Shown here one piece after another: positions 1 through 4,781 of a stretch of 5,663 bases of DNA (its first letter is position 1; each line of letters begins with the position of its first letter). The stretch is from the NCBI GenBank assembly GCA_014377155.1, contig JACMQD010000283.1:1-5663 (forward strand), written 5' to 3'. The position numbers and the translations under genes are program-made. The DNA is from Herminiimonas sp. Lineage in GTDB: Bacteria; Pseudomonadota; Gammaproteobacteria; Burkholderiales; Burkholderiaceae. The notes below the pieces were generated by a model. That model saw only the letters and a list, made by a program, of their open reading frames with translations, searched no databases and had not been told where the DNA came from.

Positions 1-363
1 ATCGCCGCCTACAAAGGCAACCGGAATGCGGTACTGGCCTTGCTGGACAAGGGCGCCGAGCCGAACCAGACCGGCTGGACCGCATTGCATTATGCAGCGG
101 CAGTCGGCAACAACGATATCGTCAAAATCATGCTGGACCGGTCAGCCTACATCGACGCCGAGTCGCCGAACAAGACCACCCCGATCATGATGGCCGCGCG
201 CGCCGGACACATCCTGACAGTCAAGCTGCTACTCGACGAAGGCGCGGACGCGACGTTGAAGAACGATCAGGGCATGACGGCGATTGATCTGGCGGTGAAA
301 TACGAGCATCCGGATATTGCGGAGGGGTTGGCGTATCAGCTCAGGAAAGCCGGTAAGTTCTAA
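1..363 (+). CDS. Ankyrin-repeat protein, C-terminal part (5' end outside window)
   Basis: The reading frame is open from base 1 to a TAA at 361-363 and gives 120 residues, so the gene starts left of the window. Four ankyrin units are visible: a partial first unit (residues 1-24, with AVLALLDKGAEPN), then GWTALHYAAAVGNNDIVKIML (25-57), TPIMMAARAGHILTVKLLLDEGADATLKN (58-89) and a divergent last unit (90-120, GMTAIDLAVKYEHPDIAEGL). The alternating helix-turn-helix pattern and the TALHYAA and LLLDEGAD signatures are diagnostic. Ankyrin repeats are protein-binding scaffolds; the partner is unknown. The last unit lacks the usual LL-x-GA ending and probably caps the stack. A TTG at 40 is in frame, but it falls inside a repeat and is not a credible start. 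Any signal peptide would be in the missing part. The next gene is convergent, so this gene ends its transcription unit. Confidence 0.93.
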   Translation: MAAYKGNRNAVLALLDKGAEPNQTGWTALHYAAAVGNNDIVKIMLDRSAYIDAESPNKTTPIMMAARAGHILTVKLLLDEGADATLKNDQGMTAIDLAVKYEHPDIAEGLAYQLRKAGKF

Positions 364-450
364 ATTCCTGGTGACCTATCATTCGTCTGCCGCCTTCAGC
401 GCGTTGCAAAGGCAGTCTGAACGCGGAACTTCGACCAACATGCTCGTCGT

Positions 451-864
451 TTATCTTAAATAATCATCGTCCCACACGTCGCCGCGTTTCTCGGTTTTCA
501 ATCGATCCAAAAAGTCTTTCAGGGTTGCCAGCTCGAGCGCAACCGCTGGCGAAAAACCCTGTCGTCCACCACGCTGATCGAACGTCAGTTCGTTGAGATA
601 TTGTCGACATGCCGCAGGACGCGCCCAAAATTCCGCCAGACGGTCGGCTATGCGGGGATACTGTTTCACGAGCCAGTTGGGCCGAATTTCTTGTGGCATG
701 GCGCCAAGCCACGTACGGGTTGCCGTATCGATTCGGACTTTTTGCGTTGCCGGTGGCGTGCCGCGCAAAGTTTTCCAGTTCAGGTCCAAGGCGTTTAGCG
801 GCTTGTCCTTGAGGTCGTTGACCACTTCCTGTATCGATACTTTTTCGAAATTAAATTCTTTCAT
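451..864 (-). CDS. Unnamed 137-residue soluble protein
   Basis: The ATG at 864-862 is chosen because GAGG (874-871) lies 6 bases upstream of it. An in-frame TTG at 936 would add 24 residues but has no ribosome binding site. There is no signal peptide or membrane segment. Residues 1-50 are charged and variable-looking. The core (51-120) has TWLGAMPQEIRPNWLVKQYPRIADRLAEFW, followed by YLNELTFDQRGGRQGF and a helix ELATLKDFLDRL. The tail ends in an acidic WDDDYLR. From memory, small betaproteobacterial proteins share the pattern of a Pro-Arg-Ile block, a Trp and a D-x-RG-x-R-x-GF block, usually as hypothetical proteins; I know of no assigned function. It lies on the same strand as the TraL/TraM pair but 216 bases downstream, behind an AT-rich region, so co-transcription is uncertain. 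It could be a regulator or small accessory factor, but nothing in the sequence settles this. Confidence 0.8.
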   Translation of the reverse strand: MKEFNFEKVSIQEVVNDLKDKPLNALDLNWKTLRGTPPATQKVRIDTATRTWLGAMPQEIRPNWLVKQYPRIADRLAEFWARPAACRQYLNELTFDQRGGRQGFSPAVALELATLKDFLDRLKTEKRGDVWDDDYLR

Positions 865-1080
865 GCTCGACCTCGCCGATGCGTTGGATGACCGAATTTC
901 ACGAAAAGAATTGAATTTCGGTAACCGATTGTACAAGGGTTGCGAGTTTGTACAGCATTTTCATGCGATCGTCTGTCACAGTTAAACCAAAGCGTCGTTA
1001 TTTAGTAAGCGAATGATTTGCCAAAGCTGGCCGGCATGTCATGCATACAGGACCTGTCATCGAACCCGGAGGTGTGGTTG
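865..1080 (-). promoter_or_regulatory. AT-rich spacer between traM-like gene and the 137-residue gene
   Basis: This 216-base gap separates the stop of the traM-like gene from the start of the downstream gene on the same strand. By direct count, bases 841-1020 are 40% GC (72 of 180), clearly below the sampled coding DNA nearby (39 of 60 in 2641-2700). It holds paired TTGTACA repeats (929-954) and two GAATTTC copies (894-900 and 913-919). On the minus strand a TACAAT hexamer (935-930) resembles a -10 box, but the -35 position at 16-18 bases matches poorly. I infer a promoter and operator region for the 137-residue gene; no intrinsic terminator for traM was found. Confidence 0.4.
929..954. repeat. 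Paired TTGTACA repeats, candidate operator
   Basis: TTGTACAA, a perfect 8-base palindrome, occupies 929-936. A second copy, TTGTACA, occupies 948-954, so the repeat period is 19 bases, close to two helical turns. The pair lies 65-90 bases upstream of the start of the 137-residue gene. The first copy overlaps the TACAAT -10-like hexamer on the minus strand. Two symmetric half-sites spaced this way would suit a dimeric or tetrameric DNA-binding regulator. The sequence is short, so chance occurrence cannot be excluded. Confidence 0.35.
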
Positions 1081-1494
1081 TTACACAGCGCTACGCAAAC
1101 CGGTCACCCACAGTAGGAGTACCGTCAGCAAGGCGGTGGCCAGTGCGATTGCGGCCGACCCTGCGTGGCGTCGCCAGTATTGTTGTTCTGCTCCGGGCAA
1201 TTGGTTTTCACCCGCTTCGCCAACGATCGTGTGACGCCGCTCGTGCGTTTCGCTGCCAGTGGTGTTGTCCAACTGCTGCAACAAATCCGCATAGCGCTGA
1301 CTGGCCGCCCCCAGTCTGTCAGCTTGTTCGCTAAGCCGGTCGGCCGCGGCATTGATGACCGCCGCTTGCTGCGCAACGCTGTCGTCGAGCACTGCTTCAT
1401 TCAGCGCCACCAGCGCAAATACCGGGTCCATTGTGTCGATACGGATGCCGGTCTTTTCGAACACCAACGTGCGCAGCTTGTTCTGGTCCATCAT
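1081..1494 (-). CDS. traM: TraM-like conjugal transfer protein (IncP Tra1 type), C-terminal membrane anchor
   Basis: This 137-residue protein starts at ATG 1494-1492, immediately followed by a second ATG. GGGAG (1505-1501) lies 6 bases upstream, directly after the traL stop. An in-frame ATG at 1536 would overlap traL and lacks a comparable site. The N-terminal domain (about 1-45) contains KTGIRIDTMDPVFALVALNEAVLDDS, which matches the pattern I recall at the start of IncP TraM (a basic helix, a DP pair, then a long helix with asparagine). A likely coiled coil follows (about 46-76), then a polar linker. A single hydrophobic segment near residues 112-131 places the bulk in the cytoplasm. RP4 TraM has the same plan and about the same length. 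It is unrelated to F-plasmid TraM. The call rests on architecture plus position next to a TraL homologue; the N-terminal similarity alone would be weaker. The role in this context is unknown. Confidence 0.72.
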   Translation of the reverse strand: MMDQNKLRTLVFEKTGIRIDTMDPVFALVALNEAVLDDSVAQQAAVINAAADRLSEQADRLGAASQRYADLLQQLDNTTGSETHERRHTIVGEAGENQLPGAEQQYWRRHAGSAAIALATALLTVLLLWVTGLRSAV

Positions 1495-1500
1495 CGGTCG

Positions 1501-1505
1501 CTCCC
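1501..1505 (-). promoter_or_regulatory. Ribosome binding site deciding the traM-like start
   Basis: GGGAG on the minus strand, 6 bases before ATG 1494, sits inside the 13-base gap after the traL TGA (1510-1508). It selects the 137-residue form over the upstream ATG at 1536. The close spacing suggests translational coupling to traL. Confidence 0.6.
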
Positions 1506-1507
1506 GC

Positions 1508-2236
1508 TCACCATTGAATGTTGTCGAGCTGTTCATACACCTCGCGATACACGGTCTTGATGCGCTGCTTTTCCATGATGTTGAATTTGTCGCTCAGGAT
1601 TACCTCGTCGAGTGTCAGGCGCGCAGTATTCATTTTTTTGATGTCGGCGCCGAAGGTGTCGGAGTTGCGTTGGAATAGTCTGATGCGTCCGCGAATGCGG
1701 TCGGCGTGATCGGCATAGGTCTGCGATTCGGTAAAGATCTTGCCGGACGGCGTTTGCAGCAATCCGAAGTGCTCGTTTTCCCACAGGATCATCGGCACGG
1801 TGGTGGCCTGTGCGGTCGACACGAAGCCCGACGCCGTGTCGTGCAGGATGTCGCCGCCGCCGACGATGGTATGAATGAATACTTGACGGCCGGATTCCTG
1901 CAGCATGCCAAAGGCCTGGTTTTCAAGCAGATACGCCATCAACGGCGAAAAACTGTTGGCGCCATTGTCGATGACGCAGTTGCCGTCCGATTCCAGGATA
2001 TCGATCATCAGCGCATCGAACCGCTTCGGGTCGATGGTGCGGGCATCTGTCATGACCGGCACATGCTTGACTTCCATCGCCTTGTAACGCGAAAAGGTGG
2101 TGTTCTCCTGATCAGTGTCATAACAGCGCAGTCCGTTTGGCTCTTTCAATCTTACCCACTGGGCAAGCATGGTCGACACCAGTGTTTTGCCGATCCCGCC
2201 TTTGCCTTGCAAGATGAAATGAACGGTATTTTTCAT
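1508..2236 (-). CDS. traL: TraL-like ATPase (IncP conjugal transfer, deviant Walker A / ParA-MinD superfamily)
   Basis: The 242-residue protein starts at ATG 2236-2234, with AGGA (2250-2247) 10 bases upstream. An in-frame ATG at 2341 would add 35 residues of no recognisable type ahead of the conserved N-terminus. A deviant Walker A motif, GKGGIGKT, is at residues 11-18. CYDTDQENTTFSRYKA (38-53) carries the switch aspartates, and CVIDNGANSFSPLMAYLL (87-104) is a Walker B-like segment. The last 40 residues (LTLDEVILSDKFNIMEKQRIKTVYREVYEQLD) match the C-terminus I recall for RP4 TraL, as does the length of about 240. The family belongs to the Tra1 region of IncP plasmids, where it is an accessory transfer protein with a predicted ATP-dependent role. 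Here it is followed by a TraM-like partner but no traK or relaxase is in view. All nucleotide-binding residues appear intact, so the gene looks functional rather than decayed. Confidence 0.87.
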   Translation of the reverse strand: MKNTVHFILQGKGGIGKTLVSTMLAQWVRLKEPNGLRCYDTDQENTTFSRYKAMEVKHVPVMTDARTIDPKRFDALMIDILESDGNCVIDNGANSFSPLMAYLLENQAFGMLQESGRQVFIHTIVGGGDILHDTASGFVSTAQATTVPMILWENEHFGLLQTPSGKIFTESQTYADHADRIRGRIRLFQRNSDTFGADIKKMNTARLTLDEVILSDKFNIMEKQRIKTVYREVYEQLDNIQW

Positions 2237-2246
2237 AGGGTCGTGT

Positions 2247-2312
2247 TCCTGTTTCTGGATGGACGGTTCTGCTGCGCAAGCTTGCAGCAGTTTATCTGCA
2301 ATCGTCCAGAAA
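2247..2312 (-). promoter_or_regulatory. traL leader: nested inverted repeat ending beside the ribosome binding site
   Basis: Outer arms TTTCTGGA (2252-2259) and TCCAGAAA (2305-2312) are perfectly complementary over 8 bases. An inner stem, CTGCTGC (2269-2275) with GCAGCAG (2284-2290), encloses an 8-base loop containing a HindIII-like AAGCTT. GGACG (2261-2265) can also pair with CGTCC (2303-2307) in an alternative fold. In the minus-strand transcript the 3' arm ends one base before AGGA (2250-2247), the likely traL ribosome binding site. No uridine run follows on this strand, so it does not look like an intrinsic terminator. It may be a translational control hairpin or a protein-binding site; the function is inferred. 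Confidence 0.5.
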
Positions 2313-2404
2313 ATTCCATGCTTTATTGCGCCGCGATGCAAATGTTCACGATAAGGCTTAGGGTGCTTTCGCGCCAGAGTCCCTGTTTGATATCGTATGG
2401 CGTA

Positions 2405-3961
2405 TCAGGCCGGTCGACCGCGCCGTGCCGCGCCTTCGATTCTTTCGAACAGCAGTTGCGTCGCCAGCGCCAGCGCCGCCGAGGGTAATGCTCCGGCAAG
2501 CAGCATGTCGTTGTCGTTGATCGCGAGGCCGACAGCAATGCGCTCGCCGTAACCGCCGGCGCCGATGAATGCAGCGATGGTCGCGGTCCCTACGCTCATG
2601 ACTGCGGCGGTTTTGACGCCGGCCAGAATGACCGGCAGCGCCAGCGGCAGTTCGATGTGGAGCATGCGGTCTTTCGCCTCCATACCCAGCGCCCTTGCCG
2701 CCATACGCAGGCCGTCCGGCACTTGCTGCAAGCCGGTGCAGGTATTGCGCACGACCGGCAAGAGCGCATACATGAACAACGCCACCAGTGCCGGCAGGGT
2801 GCCGATGGTGCCCAGCAGCGGAATCAGCATTGCCAGCAGTGCCAGTGACGGGATGGTTTGCAACACGCCGACCGTCGCCATCACGGTCTGATTCAGACGC
2901 GGCACCGTCGCCGCGACCATTCCCAACGGTACGCCAACCAGTATCGCCAGGCCCACTGAGACTGCCACGAGCAACATATGCTGCCGGGTCAGGCGCCACA
3001 GGTTATCGTCGAACAGTTTGCCGAGAAGCCCGGTACGCCGCTGGGTCCCCGCGTTTTCCGAAGACAGGAACGCGCTGGCGACATGAGCAAAGGTCTGGCC
3101 ATCCAGTTCTACGGCCGCATTCATCGCAATCATCCGTCGTTCCGAAATTTTCCCTTCCAGGCCCTGCATCGCGCGCCAGGCTTGGGGGAAACGCTGCACC
3201 ATGTCCAAACGGTACAACAACACGGCGTCGTAGCGGGGGAAATACTGCAAGTCGTCTTTCAGCACACGCAGGCCGAGCTTGTCGATCTTGGCATCGGTCG
3301 AATAAATGTCGATAACGTCGACCTTCTTAGCCGCCAGGGCCTCGTACGCAATGCCATGATCGAGTCCGAGCGGACGCTGCTGCAGTCCATAGCGTTGCGC
3401 CAGGCCCGGCCAGCCATCCCGGCGGCCCAAAAATTCGTGCGACAGTCCCACTTGCAGCGCCGCTTGCGCCGCAAGGTCGCTGAGGGTGCGAATCGAAGAG
3501 TGTGCCACATCGGCGTCGCGCACTGCCAGCGCATAGGTATTGTTGAATCCGAGCGGGATCGCCACGCCGAGTCCGAGTGGCGCAAGCTCGCGGTTGATGT
3601 CTGTTATCGATCGTGGTGTCGCATGCTTGAGGATTTCGAGGTCGATGGTGCCGAGGTATTCGGCATAGACGTCGATGCTGCCCGACTTTAACGCCTCGAA
3701 TACGATTGCCGTGTTGCCCAGTCCCTGGCGATGCTCGGCCTTTCCGAGTGGGCCTGCAGTTTGGGTGAGGATCTCTCCTAGCACATATGATTCGGTAAAA
3801 CGCTTGGAACCGACACGCAGCGTGTCCGCAGCGACGGCAATACCGCTCGACAGCGTGATCAAAAAAATACACACCGATATACAGACAGTTGCAAACCGAT
3901 TAGAAGCGCGCCACGCAGGCAGCGAGGGGGTACGTAGCATTATCCGACAGGGAGCTGGCAT
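2405..3961 (-). CDS. Fused substrate-binding and permease protein, osmoprotectant (glycine betaine/choline) ABC transporter
   Basis: The 518-residue protein starts at ATG 3961, with AAGGA (3971-3967) 5 bases upstream. A signal peptide or anchor spans about residues 22-44, with AVA before AD at 42-46. The binding domain (about 47-300) is of the OsmF/OpuCC type: LRVGSKRFTESYVLGEIL, RQGLGNTAIVFEALKSGSIDVYAEYLGT (79-105), SHEFLGR (174-180) and IYSTDAKIDKLGLRVLKDD (219-237). The permease domain (about 325-508) has several membrane spans, with LQTIPSLALLA (367-377), LFMYALLPVVRNT (395-407) and the ATPase-docking EAA-type loop at about 421-450. It ends with GTATIAAFIGAGGYGERI (458-475). Gram-positive fusions such as BilEB put the permease first, whereas this protein has the binding domain first; I recall that order in other proteobacteria. 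The protein should import a quaternary-amine osmolyte across the inner membrane. Neither flanking gene encodes the required ATPase. The substrate is inferred from the family only. Confidence 0.93.
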   Translation of the reverse strand: MPAPCRIMLRTPSLPAWRASNRFATVCISVCIFLITLSSGIAVAADTLRVGSKRFTESYVLGEILTQTAGPLGKAEHRQGLGNTAIVFEALKSGSIDVYAEYLGTIDLEILKHATPRSITDINRELAPLGLGVAIPLGFNNTYALAVRDADVAHSSIRTLSDLAAQAALQVGLSHEFLGRRDGWPGLAQRYGLQQRPLGLDHGIAYEALAAKKVDVIDIYSTDAKIDKLGLRVLKDDLQYFPRYDAVLLYRLDMVQRFPQAWRAMQGLEGKISERRMIAMNAAVELDGQTFAHVASAFLSSENAGTQRRTGLLGKLFDDNLWRLTRQHMLLVAVSVGLAILVGVPLGMVAATVPRLNQTVMATVGVLQTIPSLALLAMLIPLLGTIGTLPALVALFMYALLPVVRNTCTGLQQVPDGLRMAARALGMEAKDRMLHIELPLALPVILAGVKTAAVMSVGTATIAAFIGAGGYGERIAVGLAINDNDMLLAGALPSAALALATQLLFERIEGAARRGRPA

Positions 3962-4000
3962 CTTTTTCCTTTTCTACAACAGCGAGGTATGCAGATCATT

Positions 4001-4013
4001 ATGGCATTGCCAT
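4001..4013. repeat. ATGGCA-T-TGCCAT inverted repeat, candidate operator
   Basis: Two perfectly complementary 6-base arms flank a single central base. The site overlaps the candidate -10 hexamer (4003-3998) of the ABC fusion gene, the position expected of a repressor site. Part of it, ATGGCAT, recurs at 4055-4061. The regulator is unknown. Confidence 0.35.
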
Positions 4014-4187
4014 TGGGACATTGCCCGGCTTGCATTACCGCCGTCTTTGCATGCATGGCATGTGTTCCTACACGCGACCTAGTTCGTTTCCTATACAAAA
4101 AGTAAAAAGTTGGTGATATGCTCACGATGTAAACAGTCCCATAAGTCTCTGAGCAATACACGCTATCCCAGTGCCGACCCGAAATCG

Positions 4188-4193
4188 AAAGGA
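4188..4193 (+). promoter_or_regulatory. Ribosome binding site deciding the start of the small membrane protein
   Basis: AAAGGA ends 6 bases before ATG 4200. It selects the 177-residue form over an in-frame TTG at 4110 that has no recognisable site. Confidence 0.6.
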
Positions 4194-4199
4194 CCATCC

Positions 4200-4733
4200 A
4201 TGTCATCCGTGCCACCCTCCAATGCAAAAATCCACGCAGCGACAGGACTTTTCAAAGCAGGCGCGAAACGCGAGCGTAGTGACCTTTCCATCAAGAGCCG
4301 CAGGTTGGAACTGATTGAGAGCAATCGCGAGCTACGTCGCGACCGCGATCGCAAGCTCGGGATACTACCGGCTTTGTCCAATGCACCTCTTCGGGGGTCC
4401 GAGCGGGGATCGGCCACCCTGGCCGTGACGAGCGTCATAGGTGCGCTGTCTTTCGCGATCGTCGCAGTCGCGATCACTTTAGGCTCGTCGATCACCATCC
4501 CGCGCCTCGGCATTGTTATCGCCACACCCATGGCCGCGGCGCTGGCCGGTGCATGTATCGGTGCAATGTGCGGTGCGATTATTGGGCGTCTGCTTGCCAA
4601 ACAACCTGCCAGCAGCGGGTCGGGTGAGCTGCGCGCCGAGAACCGGCCCGTGCATTTCCGTTCACTCACACAGTATTACCTGGTCTCCCGTACACGTTTC
4701 GAGCAAGAGGGTACGACGTCGAATCTCGGGTAA
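4200..4733 (+). CDS. Small two-span membrane protein with glycine zipper, function unknown
   Basis: The 177-residue frame starts at ATG 4200, behind AAAGGA. Residues 1-70 are hydrophilic and rich in Arg and Lys, with a likely amphipathic helix SIKSRRLELIESNRELRRDRDRK (30-52). Two hydrophobic segments follow, about 73-97 (LAVTSVIGALSFAIVAVAITLG) and 103-133. The second carries a perfect glycine zipper: G117, G121, G125 and G129, four glycines each four residues apart, as in helices that pack tightly or oligomerise. The tail (134-177) is polar. There is no cleavable signal peptide; the basic N-terminus would stay in the cytoplasm, giving a helical hairpin. I do not recognise a named family. A 168-codon frame lies opposite (4669-4163), but the plus strand has the better start and a protein-like hydrophobic pattern. 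It is transcribed away from the ABC gene and may share its control region. Confidence 0.7.
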   Translation: MSSVPPSNAKIHAATGLFKAGAKRERSDLSIKSRRLELIESNRELRRDRDRKLGILPALSNAPLRGSERGSATLAVTSVIGALSFAIVAVAITLGSSITIPRLGIVIATPMAAALAGACIGAMCGAIIGRLLAKQPASSGSGELRAENRPVHFRSLTQYYLVSRTRFEQEGTTSNLG

Positions 4734-4781
4734 GAACGGCCCGTCGCGGTTGGCCCGGTGTCATGGTTGCCGGATAGCGGG

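Larger units (their letters stand above)
3962..4199. promoter_or_regulatory. Divergent control region between the ABC fusion gene and the small membrane protein gene
   Basis: These 238 bases hold no credible gene and must contain the start signals of two divergent genes. For the minus strand, CATAAT (4003-3998) matches five of six -10 positions and would give a leader of roughly 30 bases, but no good -35 box is present at 16-18 bases. For the plus strand, TATACA (4092-4097) is a possible -10 with a weak upstream hexamer. ATGGCAT occurs at 4001-4007 and again at 4055-4061, and TGCATGCA is at 4048-4055. The middle of the region (4091-4120) is AT-rich. Promoter positions are inferred. Confidence 0.4.

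Noticed and set aside
387..425. Possible terminator between the ankyrin gene and the convergent gene
   Set aside because: Several short mutually exclusive stems (CTGCC/GGCAG, GCCTT/AAGGC, CGCGTT/AACGCG) have long loops and no T run follows, so it is not a convincing intrinsic terminator.
593..985. 130-codon open frame on + opposite the 137-residue gene
   Set aside because: It is antisense to a frame with a good start site and protein-like motifs, and its translation looks random.
1785..1999. ATCCTG matches (core of the IncP-type nick region) on the minus strand within traL
   Set aside because: The six-base core occurs by chance in coding sequence; there is no adjacent relaxase-binding inverted repeat and the hits are inside a conserved gene. 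No oriT is called.
1706..2488. 260-codon open frame on + opposite traL
   Set aside because: It lies antisense to a clear ATPase with Walker motifs and shows no recognisable domain.
2978..3691. 237-codon open frame on + inside the ABC fusion gene
   Set aside because: It is antisense to a strongly conserved binding-protein domain; GC-rich DNA often leaves such frames open.
4163..4669. 168-codon open frame on - opposite the small membrane protein
   Set aside because: It is low in complexity, rich in Ala, Pro, Arg and Ser, and has no convincing start. The plus frame has a good ribosome binding site and coherent membrane segments.
4734..4781. Possible bidirectional terminator between the membrane protein and PhzF-family genes
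   Set aside because: Only a weak CCGG/CCGG pairing is visible and there is no T run on either strand.
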